From Marinobacter zhanjiangensis (GTDB lineage Bacteria; Pseudomonadota; Gammaproteobacteria; Pseudomonadales; Oleiphilaceae), in assembly GCF_014651935.1 (NCBI RefSeq), contig NZ_BMXV01000002.1, forward strand, positions 558,001 through 622,000: 64,000 nt of DNA. Direction: 5' to 3'. The translations under genes and the position numbers were made by a program. The notes under the pieces were generated by a model, which saw only the letters and a program-made list of their open reading frames with translations, searched no databases and was not told the origin of the DNA. This document shows positions 47,025-56,854 of this stretch, piece after piece (position 1 is the first letter of the stretch; every line of letters begins with the position of its first letter).

Positions 47025-47054
47025 TGTTGCATAACGCAACACCTGTGGTAATCT
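47025..47054 (+). promoter_or_regulatory. Promoter and palindromic operator of the ParD-like/zeta-like pair
   Basis: TTGCAT (47027-47032), a 16-base spacer and TAATCT (47049-47054) fit a sigma-70 promoter 34 bases before the antitoxin ATG. A palindrome TGTTGC-ATAAC-GCAACA (47025-47041) covers the -35 box. This is the layout expected for autorepression by an antitoxin. The structure is read directly; repression is inferred. Confidence 0.55.
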
Positions 47055-47088
47055 GAAACGGATGATCCGATAACAGTCAGGAGGTCCC

Positions 47089-47502
47089 ATGACCACAGCG
47101 GTCAGACTTGAAGATACCCTGGTACGCCATGCCTCAGCCGAAGGGCAGGTTCAGCGTCGGTCAACCCCGAAGCAGATCGAGTTCTGGGCCGAAATCGGCC
47201 GGGCGGTTGCCGGAGAGGTGAGCGCGGAGGACCTGATTGCGATCAGTCAGGGTATACGCAAGGTAAAGGTGGAGCCGGTGATGCCTGAGCCGGTAACCAG
47301 TGATGATATCTGGGCCGATGTTGAAGCGGATCGTGAATCCGGTGGGTTGTCCCGTCATATTGCACGGGACCGGATTGTGTACCAGGCTTCGACGAGCCGC
47401 CCGGGTTATCTGGAGGCGATATATCCCGATGGCCAGAAGGTTACCGGCCAGTTCCGCAACGGTCGTTTCGAGCCCCTGAGCGGGCAGGGCCATGCAGCCT
47501 GA
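47089..47502 (+). CDS. ParD-like antitoxin
   Basis: The 137-residue protein starts with a ParD-like module: AVRLEDTLVRHASAEGQVQRRSTPKQIEFWAEIGRAVAG. The SxPKQIExWAxIGR segment is the ParD_like hallmark. Its C-terminal part (residues about 95-137) contains YLEAIYPDGQKVTGQFRNGRF, a small beta unit that may bind the toxin. AGGAGG lies just ahead of ATG 47089. The toxin gene starts inside its last codons. Antitoxin function is inferred from the pairing and the palindromic promoter. Confidence 0.8.
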   Translation: MTTAVRLEDTLVRHASAEGQVQRRSTPKQIEFWAEIGRAVAGEVSAEDLIAISQGIRKVKVEPVMPEPVTSDDIWADVEADRESGGLSRHIARDRIVYQASTSRPGYLEAIYPDGQKVTGQFRNGRFEPLSGQGHAA

Positions 47503-48061
47503 GCTCTGGCTTCTTGTCGGGGGCAATGGTGCAGGAAAATCAACGTTTTACGATCGTTTTTTAAAGCCAAAAAACATCCCTCTGATCAATGCGGATAACA
47601 TAGCAAGGACGCTCTGGCCCAACGAGCCGGAAAAACACAGCTATGAAGCCGCCCTGATCGCCGAGAAGGAGCGCTTCCGCCTGGTGGAGGAAGGGCAGAC
47701 CTTCTGCTTTGAAACCGTTTATTCCCATCCTTCCAAACTGGATTTCGTGGCCACTGCCAAGGCCGCGGGGTTTCGTATCCAGATCTTCTATTTTCATCTG
47801 GGTGATACCGGGCTGCATAATGCCCGGGTATCGTCACGGGTTCAGGCCGGCGGCCATAGTGTGCCGGAAGAGAAAGTGAATAGCCGGGTGCCCCGGACCT
47901 TTGCCAATATCCGCGACTCGGTGGGACTTGCTGACGAGCTTCACCTGGTGGACAACGCCAGTGCCGTAACACCCTATGTCCGCATTGCGTCCTGGAAGGA
48001 CGGCGTGTGGGAGATTTTCGTACGGGAAACGCCGGCATGGGCTGCACAGATCATGGGCTGA
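47492..48061 (+). CDS. Zeta-toxin-family P-loop kinase
   Basis: The 189-residue protein has the zeta-toxin layout. Walker A is GGNGAGKST (residues 9-17). Next come LINADNIARTLWP, where zeta toxins bind substrate, FETVYSHPSKLDFV, and an Arg-rich lid (ARVSSRVQAGGHSVPEEKVNSR). Zeta toxins phosphorylate UDP-N-acetylglucosamine in plasmid epsilon-zeta systems; the substrate of chromosomal single-domain members is not established. It overlaps the antitoxin gene by 11 bases, so the two are coupled. It could also be a non-toxic kinase of the same fold. Confidence 0.85.
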   Translation: MQPELWLLVGGNGAGKSTFYDRFLKPKNIPLINADNIARTLWPNEPEKHSYEAALIAEKERFRLVEEGQTFCFETVYSHPSKLDFVATAKAAGFRIQIFYFHLGDTGLHNARVSSRVQAGGHSVPEEKVNSRVPRTFANIRDSVGLADELHLVDNASAVTPYVRIASWKDGVWEIFVRETPAWAAQIMG

Positions 48062-48074
48062 CCACCAGGGCACA

Positions 48075-48623
48075 TTACTCGCCCTGAACCACACCACAGG
48101 CCATGCGGGCCCCGCCGCCACCCAACGGGCGTGGGTCATCCGAGTAGTTATCACTGCCCCGGTGGATCACCAGGGCACGCCCCTGGAAATCGTCCAGTTG
48201 CAGCCGCGGCGCGAGATAGGTCTGCTTGGACTCACCCGCCTGACCCACATGGAGTCGGGGCAGGTCACCCAGGTGACCGCCGGTATCGAACGGACCCTTG
48301 TGAGCCCCTGTGTTGTCCGGGTCGTAGTGTCCTCCCGCTGCGCCTGCGGCGATCTTCTCGCCATCTTTGGTTACCGGGCCACAATCCGGGTTTTCATGCA
48401 GGTGGAAACCATGAGGCCCCGGACCGAGCCCTTTAAGGTCCGAGGTGATCAGAGCCCCGTGGTCATTTTTTTCAATGGTGACGGTGCCGATAAGATCGCC
48501 CTGGCCTTCAGCGGTAACCTGATACATGTCCACGTCAACGCTCTCATTTGCTTGTGCCAACGGGGCACACATCAGAACGGTGGATGCAGCAAGACCCCAC
48601 AGGCCGGATTTTGCATGAATCAT
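48075..48623 (-). CDS. sodC: Periplasmic Cu/Zn superoxide dismutase
   Basis: SodC converts superoxide to peroxide and oxygen in the periplasm. The 182-residue precursor has a signal peptide (LWGLAASTVLMCAPLAQA). The mature enzyme has GPHGFHLHENPDCGP (copper ligands and disulphide Cys), AGGHYDPDNTGAHKGPF (zinc loop), HLGDLPRL and the C-terminal GGGGARMACGVV. All metal ligands appear present. It converges with the toxin gene, with 13 bases between the stops. Confidence 0.96.
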   Translation of the reverse strand: MIHAKSGLWGLAASTVLMCAPLAQANESVDVDMYQVTAEGQGDLIGTVTIEKNDHGALITSDLKGLGPGPHGFHLHENPDCGPVTKDGEKIAAGAAGGHYDPDNTGAHKGPFDTGGHLGDLPRLHVGQAGESKQTYLAPRLQLDDFQGRALVIHRGSDNYSDDPRPLGGGGARMACGVVQGE

Positions 48624-49174
48624 CTCAAGCTCCTTTTAGAATCCTGTCATGGTTGGTTGAAATCAGCAGCGCCCTGCTGATTTGAAGTCTAGTCAAGAAT
48701 TCCGGGACGGTGTGTCCGCAGGTGGAATCCAGGAGTTGATCAGAGACTCCCTAATAAAAATTAATATTGGGCACTTGTTAGGAGTCTCCCTGGCACCGCA
48801 GCGGATTATCTATCTGTGGCAAATTAGAAGGTTACCTTGAAAGCTCGCATTCGGCGGTATCACTGTTGCGTTAATACGCCCGGCGTGGGTCCGCCGAGCG
48901 GTTTGACTTTTTTGTGATGTGGTTCCATATTCGACAAAACACTATATGAATGCCTTTAAAAACAATGTGTTGTGTATAAGTTCTTATGTAGCGTTTATGG
49001 CCAGTTGTGATTGGATACGGATGCACTCTTTAATGCACATCACCAGATCAGGCAGACATTGTGTTGGTACGGTTGGTTGTCATCGGGTTTATGGCTTCCT
49101 GGTCAGTATGGCTGCGTAGACATGGCCTTTCGGTGATCCGGGTGGCTACTGGCTAACGCGAAGGAGTGAAGGCA
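48624..49174. other. Gene-free region between sodC and the sigma-54 activator
   Basis: About 550 bases without a convincing gene. AT content rises toward 48900-49000. AGACTCCCTAA (48744-48754) pairs with TTAGGAGTCT (48778-48787) with one bulged base, a possible RNA hairpin. A 66-codon frame at 48919-49119 has no ribosome site and no recognisable protein. The region should contain promoters for both flanking genes; I could not place them. Confidence 0.5.
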
Positions 49175-50263
49175 ATGAGTCTTGTCGAGTATGGAATGTC
49201 GTTTGAAGCAGGCAGAATGCCCGGCGACAGTGGCTTTGACTTACAGGTCCCGGCCAGGCTGGACGACCAGGGAGATAACCTTGGCCATATCCACCTGGAA
49301 GACCAGTTTGGCTCGTCCCTGGTGATGAGGGAGGTGCTGATTCAGGTCCGCCGAGTGGCCCCGACGTCCGCAACGGTGCTGATAACCGGCGAAAGCGGAA
49401 CCGGCAAGGAAATCATCGCCCGGGCGATCCATGAGCACAGTAACCGACCGGACAGGCCTTTTGTTCCGGTCAACTGTGGCGCCATTTCACCACAGCTGAT
49501 CGAGAGCGAGCTGTTCGGCCACGAGAAGGGAAGCTTCACCGGGGCGGTGCGCAACCATCACGGTGTATTCGAACAGGCGGATGGTGGAACCCTTTTTCTG
49601 GATGAGATCACGGAGATGCCCGTGGAGCTGCAGGTCAAGCTGCTGCGGGTTCTGGAAACCCGTCGGTTTGTCCGGGTGGGAGGTGACCATGAGCAGAACA
49701 CAGATATCCGCATTATCGCGGCAACCAACCGCTGCCCGGAAGATGAAGTGGAAGCGGGCAAGCTGAGGTCTGATCTGCTGTACCGGCTTCAGGTGTTCCC
49801 CATTGAGCTGCCGTCGCTACGGGAGCGCAAGGAAGACATCCGGGACCTGGCGATGCTTTTCCTGCGGGAACTGAACGACGCTGACGGCGACGACAAGTGT
49901 TTCGCGAACGCGGCTCTGCTGGCCCTTGAGGGGTACAGCTGGCCCGGGAATATCCGGGAACTCAGGAACGTGGTCCAGCGTGGCTACATCATGGCCGACC
50001 ACATTATAATGGCCAAAGACATGCTTTCGGAGATAGCGCGGCCTGCACACCCTGTGCCTGTACGGAGGCGCGGGCAAACCCTGACCGTGGACATCGGCAC
50101 ATCGGTGGCCGAGGTTGAGCGAAACCTGATCTTTGCAACCCTGGACCAATGCGGGGGCCGCAAGGACAAGGCTGCCAGCATTCTGGGTGTCAGCATGAAG
50201 ACACTCTATAACCGCCTTCGCAAGTATGAGCAGACCCATAACCGGCGGGTCACCGACGCGTAA
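49175..50263 (+). CDS. Sigma-54-dependent transcriptional activator without a sensor domain
   Basis: The 362-residue protein has a short N-terminal stretch of about 45 residues. The AAA+ sigma-54 interaction domain follows (about 48-285; Walker A GESGTGKE, the GSFTGA loop that touches sigma-54, Walker [10 protein letters not shown], arginine-finger region [13 protein letters not shown]). A Fis-type HTH ends it ([23 protein letters not shown]). Neither receiver, GAF nor PAS is present, so activity must be set by expression or by a partner. AAGGAG 8 bases before ATG 49175 fixes the start. Targets are unknown; no sigma-54 promoter was seen nearby. Confidence 0.92.
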   Translation: MSLVEYGMSFEAGRMPGDSGFDLQVPARLDDQGDNLGHIHLEDQFGSSLVMREVLIQVRRVAPTSATVLITGESGTGKEIIARAIHEHSNRPDRPFVPVNCGAISPQLIESELFGHEKGSFTGAVRNHHGVFEQADGGTLFLDEITEMPVELQVKLLRVLETRRFVRVGGDHEQNTDIRIIAATNRCPEDEVEAGKLRSDLLYRLQVFPIELPSLRERKEDIRDLAMLFLRELNDADGDDKCFANAALLALEGYSWPGNIRELRNVVQRGYIMADHIIMAKDMLSEIARPAHPVPVRRRGQTLTVDIGTSVAEVERNLIFATLDQCGGRKDKAASILGVSMKTLYNRLRKYEQTHNRRVTDA

Positions 50264-50304
50264 ACGCTGCCATGGCGAGCACGGGTACAGCGCTCACCCG
50301 GGGC

Positions 50305-51195
50305 CTATCGCGTCAGGGCCCTGCCAGTACGTGACGGATTGTCCCGGGACAGAGTGCTGCATATGGACGCCCCAAGCTTCGCCACTTTGTGCAAATCTAC
50401 CCCCGTAGCAAATCCTTCGCCTTCGAGCAGATACAGCACATCCTCGGTAGCCACATTGCCGGTCGCACCCCTGGCGTAGGGGCAGCCACCCAGCCCGGCG
50501 ACGGCGGAATCGAAGATGCGGATACCCCGCTCCAGCCCGGCGCTGATATTGGCGATGGCCTGGCCGTAGGTGTCGTGGCAGTGCAGGGCCAGAATGTCGG
50601 TCCCGGTGTCAGGAATGATCGCATCCAGCAGGGCGTGGATCTCCCGCGGGCGGGCAACACCGATGGTGTCTCCCAATGAGATTTCGTCAACCCCCAGGGC
50701 CAGCAGGCTCTGGGTGACATGGGCTACCTGGGCCGGTTGGATGTGTCCCTCATAGGGGCAACCCACCACGCAGGAAACGTAACCCCGCACACGTCGTCCC
50801 GACGCTTTGGCACCTTCCACCACCGGACGGAAGCGCTCGATGCTTTCCTCGATGGAACAGTTGATGTTCTTGCGGTTGAAGCTCTCCGATGCTGCCGTGA
50901 ATACCGCCATGACCTCCGCGGAGGTTTGCAGGGCGGCTTCCAGACCTTTCCGGTTGGGCACCAGCACTTCGGCAGTGACATGAGCGGGCTTGTGGATCAG
51001 GGACATGACCTCGTCCGTGCCTGCCATCTGGGGCACCCATCTGGGTGACACGAAGCTGCCTGCCTCGATCCGCCTGTGGCCAGCGGCGACCAGGGCGTCA
51101 AACCATTCGGCCCGTTGGGCCGGAAAGACCGGCGTTTTCTCGTTCTGCAGGCCATCCCGAAGGCCTACCTCCACCAGGGTTACCTGATTGTCCAT
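50305..51195 (-). CDS. liuE: Hydroxymethylglutaryl-CoA lyase
   Basis: This enzyme splits 3-hydroxy-3-methylglutaryl-CoA into acetoacetate and acetyl-CoA, the last step of leucine degradation. The 296-residue protein has VTLVEVGLRDGLQNEK (divalent-metal and catalytic Asp/Arg region), ALHCHDTYGQA (metal His pair) and the GLGGCPYARGATGN loop with the catalytic Cys. It is the last gene of the liu operon, 3 bases after liuD. Confidence 0.96.
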   Translation of the reverse strand: MDNQVTLVEVGLRDGLQNEKTPVFPAQRAEWFDALVAAGHRRIEAGSFVSPRWVPQMAGTDEVMSLIHKPAHVTAEVLVPNRKGLEAALQTSAEVMAVFTAASESFNRKNINCSIEESIERFRPVVEGAKASGRRVRGYVSCVVGCPYEGHIQPAQVAHVTQSLLALGVDEISLGDTIGVARPREIHALLDAIIPDTGTDILALHCHDTYGQAIANISAGLERGIRIFDSAVAGLGGCPYARGATGNVATEDVLYLLEGEGFATGVDLHKVAKLGASICSTLSRDNPSRTGRALTR

Positions 51196-51198
51196 GGG

Positions 51199-53205
51199 TC
51201 AGTCCTCCGGTTGCGCCAGGGTAATCAACACCTGGGCAGCCTCTACATTGCTGCCTGTTTGACAGTGTACTGCCTCTACAGTGCCATCAAACCCGGCTTT
51301 CAGGGTGTGTTCCATTTTCATGGCCTCCATGGTCAGCAGGGCCTGGCCGGCGTGAACCGGCTCTCCGGGTTTGCAGAGCAGGGCGGTGACGCGGCCGTGC
51401 ATGGGGGCGGTCAACTCGGTTTCGTCTGCCACCGCACCCTGGGCTACTTCCGGATGATTGATCCGCGCTTTCCAGGTGGCGGCATCGGCGAACACTGCCA
51501 GTTCATCCCCGCGTGCCGCGCTATCGAGCCGGATACGGCGCCCGGACAGCCGAACTTCCAGCGCGCCGTCGGTCATCCGGTCCCAGCGCACGGTGGATTC
51601 CTCGTCATCCATACAGAGCGTCAGGCGCCCGTGATCCAGCGCCACTTCGGTAACCTGGTAGTGACCATGGTATCGATCGGCATCGAGATCCAGCTCGAAG
51701 GGCTGCCAGTGGCTGTCGTCCACCCGGAAGTTGCGCAAGGTGGCCCAGACATCGCGGTTATCGGCGTGAGCAAACCCGCCCACGCTGTCCATCCAGGCAA
51801 CCAGGCTCAGACGCTTGCGGAACCAGGAGCTGAACGGAGGATCCAGCAGCGCCTTCTCATGCACTTCCACAAACCGCGTTGTCAGCTCCGCCCGACCAAA
51901 GGCATCGTGACGCAGTACCCGACTGACGTAGTCGGTGTTCAGTACCACACCGTCGGTGTGATAGCGGTTCAGGGCCTCGATCAGATTGATGCGGGCGGCA
52001 TTCCGGTCATCCCCGAAGGCAATCACCTTGGCGAGCATGGGGTCATACCAGGGGGTGATTTCCAGCCCCTGGCAGACGCCGGAGTCCACCCGTACGGTGT
52101 TGCTCTCTACAGGCTCATGCAGAGTGTGCAGGCGGCCGGTCTGGGGCAGGAAGCCATTATCCGGGTCCTCCGCGTAGACGCGGGCCTCCATGGCATGGCC
52201 CTGGCAGCGGAGGTCATCCTGGTTCCAGGGCAACGCCTCACCGTTGGCAACACGGATCTGCCATTCCACCAGATCGAGCCCGGTGACCATTTCGGTGACC
52301 GGATGCTCCACCTGCAGGCGGGTGTTCATTTCCATGAAGAAGAACTCGTGGCTTTCCGGCTCATAGAGAAACTCCACGGTGCCGGCACCCACGTAGCCGA
52401 TGGCCTCGCCACAGCGCACGGCGGCTTCGCCCATGGATCTGCGAACGTCGTCGGGAATGCCCGGGGCGGGTGCTTCCTCGATAATTTTCTGATGTCGGCG
52501 CTGCACGGAGCAGTCCCGGTCGAACAGGTAGACACCGGTGCCATGCTGGTCAAACAGGACCTGCACTTCCACATGGCGCGGCGTTTCCAGGTAGCGTTCC
52601 AGCAGTAATGTGGGGTCGCCAAAGGAGGAACCGGCTTCACGCTGGGCCGCTTCCAGCTGATGCCTCAGTTCGCCGGCGTTTCTGACAATGCGCATGCCCT
52701 TGCCGCCACCGCCGGCACTGGCCTTGATCAGCAGGGGGAAGCCGATGCGTTCAGCTTCCTTGACGAACACGGCAAGGTCCTGGTCCTCACCGTGGTAGCC
52801 CGGCACCAGCGGCACATTGGCTTTGTCCATCAGCGCCTTGGCCGCGCTCTTGGAACCCATGGCAGCGATGGCACTGGCCGGCGGGCCGATAAAGCGCAGA
52901 TTGGCCTTTTCACAGGCGGCGGCCAGGTCGGTATTCTCCGACAGGAAGCCATAACCGGGGTGAATGGCGTCGGCGCCGCTGGTGCGGGCGGCGGTGATGA
53001 CCTTTTCGATATCCAGGTAGCTTTTGGCCGCCTCGGCCGGTCCGATACTGATGGCCATGTCTGCCTTCCGGACGAAGGGGGCACGGGCATCGGCATCGGA
53101 ATGGACAGCCACGGTGTTCAGACCCATGGTTTCGGCGGTTCTGAAAATACGCAGGGCGATCTCACCCCGGTTGGCCACCAACACAGAGGTGATCGCTTTA
53201 CTCAT
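51199..53205 (-). CDS. liuD: Methylcrotonyl-CoA carboxylase, biotin-containing alpha subunit
   Basis: With LiuB this carboxylates 3-methylcrotonyl-CoA to 3-methylglutaconyl-CoA. The 668-residue subunit has biotin carboxylase (about 1-450; VLVANRGEIALRIFRT, GGGGKGMRIV, MNTRLQVEHPVTE), a linker domain, and the biotinyl domain with Lys630 in TMEAMKMEH. The length is typical of MccA. It overlaps liuC by 4 bases. It is separate from the single-chain carboxylase at 23.3 kb. Confidence 0.96.
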   Translation of the reverse strand: MSKAITSVLVANRGEIALRIFRTAETMGLNTVAVHSDADARAPFVRKADMAISIGPAEAAKSYLDIEKVITAARTSGADAIHPGYGFLSENTDLAAACEKANLRFIGPPASAIAAMGSKSAAKALMDKANVPLVPGYHGEDQDLAVFVKEAERIGFPLLIKASAGGGGKGMRIVRNAGELRHQLEAAQREAGSSFGDPTLLLERYLETPRHVEVQVLFDQHGTGVYLFDRDCSVQRRHQKIIEEAPAPGIPDDVRRSMGEAAVRCGEAIGYVGAGTVEFLYEPESHEFFFMEMNTRLQVEHPVTEMVTGLDLVEWQIRVANGEALPWNQDDLRCQGHAMEARVYAEDPDNGFLPQTGRLHTLHEPVESNTVRVDSGVCQGLEITPWYDPMLAKVIAFGDDRNAARINLIEALNRYHTDGVVLNTDYVSRVLRHDAFGRAELTTRFVEVHEKALLDPPFSSWFRKRLSLVAWMDSVGGFAHADNRDVWATLRNFRVDDSHWQPFELDLDADRYHGHYQVTEVALDHGRLTLCMDDEESTVRWDRMTDGALEVRLSGRRIRLDSAARGDELAVFADAATWKARINHPEVAQGAVADETELTAPMHGRVTALLCKPGEPVHAGQALLTMEAMKMEHTLKAGFDGTVEAVHCQTGSNVEAAQVLITLAQPED

Positions 53206-53996
53206 GAGGTCACCGCCCAGTCCGGAGTGCGCTTGTCGAAGAAGGCGGCCAGGCCTTCCTGCCCTTCATCGCCGGTTCGCAGGCGGGCGATGACTTCGGC
53301 AGTATACTGGATCATCTCATCGGAGATGGCGCCACCGGAGATCCCGGTAATCAGCTGCTTGCCGGCCGCCATGGCCGTTGGCCCGTTGCGGAGCAGGGCA
53401 GCGATCAGTTCTTCCGCCCTGGCATCCAGCGCATCATCAGCGACCCGTTCGTGGATCAGGCCCAGCTCCAGGGCCCGGTCTGAGCGGATGACTTCGGCGG
53501 TCTGGAAATACCGCCGGGCGTGGCGCTGACCCAGGGTGCGGACCACGTAGGGACCGATAGCGGCCGGGGTGATACCGAGCCTGGCTTCGCTGAGGCAGAA
53601 CTGGCTGTTCTCTGTGCCAATGGCAATATCAGAGGCACAGATCAGCCCCAGGGCACCACCATAGGCCGCGCCCTGAACCAGACACAGAGTGGGGCGGTCG
53701 AGACGGTCAAGGGTCTGCATCAGGTTCGCCAGGCGGCGGGCGTCGTCGATGTTTTCCTGCTCACTCAGTTCGGCGGTGCGTTTCATGTAGTTGAGATCGG
53801 CGCCGGCAGAGAAATGCCTGCCCTCGCCGGCCAGGACCACCACCCGGCAGTCGGGGTTGCTGCGGGCAGCCTGTATGGCGTCGGTCAATTCGGTGATGAT
53901 GCGGTCGTCAAAGGCGTTGCGCTTGTCCGGACGGTTGAGGGCGATCCGGGTAACGCCGCGGCTGTCGGTGGTGCTGATGATGGCGGTCTCAGTCAT
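53202..53996 (-). CDS. liuC: Methylglutaconyl-CoA hydratase
   Basis: A crotonase-fold enzyme that hydrates 3-methylglutaconyl-CoA to HMG-CoA. The 264-residue protein shows LNRPDKRNAFD, the oxyanion-hole segments AGEGRHFSAGADLNYMK and LVQGAAYGGALGLICASDIAIG, and the active-site segment FCLSEARLGITPAAIGPYV. Position between liuB and liuD supports the specific call over a general enoyl-CoA hydratase. Confidence 0.94.
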   Translation of the reverse strand: MTETAIISTTDSRGVTRIALNRPDKRNAFDDRIITELTDAIQAARSNPDCRVVVLAGEGRHFSAGADLNYMKRTAELSEQENIDDARRLANLMQTLDRLDRPTLCLVQGAAYGGALGLICASDIAIGTENSQFCLSEARLGITPAAIGPYVVRTLGQRHARRYFQTAEVIRSDRALELGLIHERVADDALDARAEELIAALLRNGPTAMAAGKQLITGISGGAISDEMIQYTAEVIARLRTGDEGQEGLAAFFDKRTPDWAVTS

Positions 53997-54006
53997 GGAA
54001 TTCTCC

Positions 54007-55614
54007 TTACATCCGGAACACGCCGAAGCGGGTGTCTTCGGCCGGGGCGTTGAGGGAAGCGGTCAGGGCCAGGCCCAGTACCTTGCGGGTGTCGGCCGGG
54101 TCGATAACGCCGTCGTCCCACAGGCGGGCGGAGGCATAGTAGGGGGTCGACTGTTCCTCGAACTGGTCGATGACGGGCTGTTTGAAGGCCTGCTCGTCGT
54201 CATCACTCCAGCTCTTGCCCTTGCGTTCCAGGCCGGTTCTTTTGACGTCCGCCAGAACGCCGGCGGCCTGCTCTCCGCCCATCACGGCTATACGGGCGTT
54301 GGGCCACATCCACAGAAAGCGGGGGTTATAGGCGCGGCCACACATGCCGTAGTTGCCAGCGCCGAAACTGCCGCCAATGATGATGGTGAACTTGGGTACC
54401 CGGGCGCAGGCCACGGCGGTTACCATCTTGGCGCCGTTCTTGGCGATGCCACCGTGTTCGGCCTGTTTTCCGACCATGAAGCCGGTGATGTTCTGAAGGA
54501 ATATCAGCGGGATGCCGCGCTGACTGCATAACTCTATGAAGTGTGCACCCTTGAGGGCCGATTCCGAAAAGAGGATGCCGTTGTTGGCCACGATGCCCAC
54601 CGGATGGCCATACAGATGGGCAAAGCCGCACACCAGGGTGGTGCCGTAGCCCGCCTTGAACTCGTCAAACTCCGAACCATCCACCAGTCGGGCAATGACC
54701 TCATGCACGTCGTAGGGGGTGCGCAGGTCTGCCGGTACCACGCCGTGGAGTTCCTCCGGGTCGTACAGTGGGTCCTGTACCGGTCTGGTGGTCAGGTCAT
54801 TCTTCTTGCGGTGATTGAGGTTGGCGATGCATCGGCGGGCCCGCTCCAGGGCTTCCTCTTCGGTATGGGTCAGATGGTCCGCTACACCGGAGATGTTGCA
54901 ATGCACATCGGCACCGCCCAGTTCCTCGGCGGAGACGCTTTCGCCGGTGGCGGCCTTCACCAGGGGCGGGCCGGCCAGGAAGATGGAACTCTGGCCCTTC
55001 ACCATGATGCTTTCGTCAGCCATGGCGGGCACGTAGGCACCGCCGGCGGTGCAAAGGCCGAGTACCACGGCGATCTGGGGTATGCCTTTGGCGGACATGT
55101 TGGCCTGGCGGTAGAAAATGTGGCCGAAATGCTCGGCATCCGGAAACACTTCGTCCTGCTGGGGCAGGTTGGCGCCGCCGGAATCCACCAGGTAGATGCA
55201 GGGCAGGTGGTTGTCCTCGGCGACGGTGAGGGCGCGGATATGTTTCTTGACCGTCAGCGGGTAGTAGGTGCCGCCCTTGACCGTGGAGTCGTTGGCGACG
55301 ATCAGGCATTCCACGCCCTGGACCCGGCCGATGCCGGCGATAATGCCGGCAGCAGGCACGTCGTCGTCATAGACGCCGTCCGCGGCCAGCGGTGCTAATT
55401 CCAGAAACGGCGAGCCGGGGTCCAGCAGGCGGTTGATGCGCTCCCGGGGCAGCAGCTTGTTGCGGCTGCGGTGGCGTTCCTGGATTTCCTTGCCGCCGCC
55501 CTGGGCGACCCGTTCGAGCCGGGTGGTCAGGTCGTTGACCAGCGCCTCCATGGCGTCTTTGCGTTGCCGGAATTCCTCCGACTGGGTATTGATGGTGCTG
55601 TGGAGTATTGCCAT
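54007..55614 (-). CDS. liuB: Methylcrotonyl-CoA carboxylase beta subunit
   Basis: This carboxyltransferase subunit moves CO2 from biotin to 3-methylcrotonyl-CoA. The 535-residue protein has [19 protein letters not shown], the acyl-CoA site around [12 protein letters not shown], and the C-terminal [22 protein letters not shown] and GGEQAAGVL typical of MccB. ATG 55614 is chosen because it gives the usual N terminus; the longer frame overlaps liuA. liuC starts 10 bases downstream. Confidence 0.96.
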   Translation of the reverse strand: MAILHSTINTQSEEFRQRKDAMEALVNDLTTRLERVAQGGGKEIQERHRSRNKLLPRERINRLLDPGSPFLELAPLAADGVYDDDVPAAGIIAGIGRVQGVECLIVANDSTVKGGTYYPLTVKKHIRALTVAEDNHLPCIYLVDSGGANLPQQDEVFPDAEHFGHIFYRQANMSAKGIPQIAVVLGLCTAGGAYVPAMADESIMVKGQSSIFLAGPPLVKAATGESVSAEELGGADVHCNISGVADHLTHTEEEALERARRCIANLNHRKKNDLTTRPVQDPLYDPEELHGVVPADLRTPYDVHEVIARLVDGSEFDEFKAGYGTTLVCGFAHLYGHPVGIVANNGILFSESALKGAHFIELCSQRGIPLIFLQNITGFMVGKQAEHGGIAKNGAKMVTAVACARVPKFTIIIGGSFGAGNYGMCGRAYNPRFLWMWPNARIAVMGGEQAAGVLADVKRTGLERKGKSWSDDDEQAFKQPVIDQFEEQSTPYYASARLWDDGVIDPADTRKVLGLALTASLNAPAEDTRFGVFRM

Positions 55615-55621
55615 GGCGACC

Positions 55622-56788
55622 TCAGGTGGATTCCTTGAACAGCTCGCGGCCAATCAGCATGCGGCGGACTTCCTGGGTGCCGGCGCCGATTTCGTAGAGT
55701 TTGGCATCGCGCAGCAGGCGGCCGGTGGGGTAGTCGTTGATATAACCGTTGCCGCCGAGGATCTGGATGGCTTCCAGGGCCATTTTGGTGGCCCGCTCGG
55801 AGGTGTAGAGGATCGCACCGGCGGCGTCCTTGCGGGTGGTCTCGCCCCGGTCGCAGGCCTGGGCGACGGCGTAGAGGTAGGCGCGGCTGGCGGCCAGTTC
55901 CGTGTACATGTCGGCCAGTTTGCCCTGAATCAGCTGGAATTCGCCGATGGGCTGGTCAAACTGTTTGCGCTGGTGAACGTAGGGGACAACAGCGTCCAGG
56001 CAGGCCAGCATGATGCCGGTGGGGCCACCGGAGAGCACTACGCGTTCGTAGTCCAGGCCGGACATGAGGACTTTCACGCCTTCGTTCTCTTTACCGAGGA
56101 TGTTTTCTTCCGGCACTTCCACGTCTTCGAAGATCAGTTCGCAGGTGTTGGAGCCGCGCATGCCCAGCTTGTCCAGCTTGGGACCGCGGGAGAAGCCTTT
56201 CCAGTCCCGCTCGACCAGGAAGGCGGTGATGCCTCTTGGGCCACCCTGGGGGTCGGTTCTGGCGTAGATGACGTAGGTGTGCGCGTCGGGGCCATTGGTG
56301 ATCCACATTTTGCTGCCATTGAGGATGTAGTGGTCACCCTTTTTGTCGGCCCGGAGTTTCATGCTGACCACGTCGGAGCCGGCGTTGGGTTCGCTCATGG
56401 CCAGCGCCCCGATGTGTTCGCCGCTGACCAGTTTGGGCAGGTATTGTTGTTTCTGGGCGTCGGTGCCATTGCGGTGGATCTGGTTGACGCACAGGTTGGA
56501 GTGGGCGCCGTAGCTGAGGCCGATGCTGGCGCTGGCGCGGCTGATTTCTTCCATGGCGATAACGTGGGCCAGGTAGCCCATGTCGGAGCCGCCGTATTCT
56601 TCGCTGACGGTCATGCCCAGCAGGCCCATGTCGCCCAGTTTCGGCCACAGGTCATTGGGGAACTGGTTGTCCTTGTCCGTCTTGTCGGCGATCGGGGCGA
56701 TCTGGTCGCGGGCGAAGCGTTGGACCTGGTCTCTCAAGGTGTCCAGGGTTTCGCCGTGATCGAAATTGAGGGTGGTGTATTGGGTCAT
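55622..56788 (-). CDS. liuA: Isovaleryl-CoA dehydrogenase
   Basis: This FAD enzyme oxidises isovaleryl-CoA to 3-methylcrotonyl-CoA, the first committed step of the pathway. The 388-residue protein has acyl-CoA dehydrogenase signatures ([50 protein letters not shown]). LDYERVVL carries a Glu at the position I expect for the catalytic base of isovaleryl-CoA dehydrogenases, in addition to the YEIGAGT loop. liuB follows 7 bases later. Confidence 0.95.
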   Translation of the reverse strand: MTQYTTLNFDHGETLDTLRDQVQRFARDQIAPIADKTDKDNQFPNDLWPKLGDMGLLGMTVSEEYGGSDMGYLAHVIAMEEISRASASIGLSYGAHSNLCVNQIHRNGTDAQKQQYLPKLVSGEHIGALAMSEPNAGSDVVSMKLRADKKGDHYILNGSKMWITNGPDAHTYVIYARTDPQGGPRGITAFLVERDWKGFSRGPKLDKLGMRGSNTCELIFEDVEVPEENILGKENEGVKVLMSGLDYERVVLSGGPTGIMLACLDAVVPYVHQRKQFDQPIGEFQLIQGKLADMYTELAASRAYLYAVAQACDRGETTRKDAAGAILYTSERATKMALEAIQILGGNGYINDYPTGRLLRDAKLYEIGAGTQEVRRMLIGRELFKEST

Positions 56789-56854
56789 ATTTTGGGCGCC
56801 TCTAATTGTTTGAGTTTTGAGTCGGCATTTCGGGGGTATGGTGGAGGGCCGTGG

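Noticed and set aside
46805..47032. Small minus-strand frame overlapping the RIO kinase start and the antitoxin promoter region
   Set aside because: No ribosome site, and it conflicts with a confident gene start and promoter.
48919..49119. Small 66-codon frame in the sodC to sigma-54 activator gap
   Set aside because: No ribosome site, odd composition and no recognisable similarity.
51076..52608. A 510-codon open frame antisense to liuD and liuE
   Set aside because: It is a shadow of conserved operon genes, with no domain of its own.
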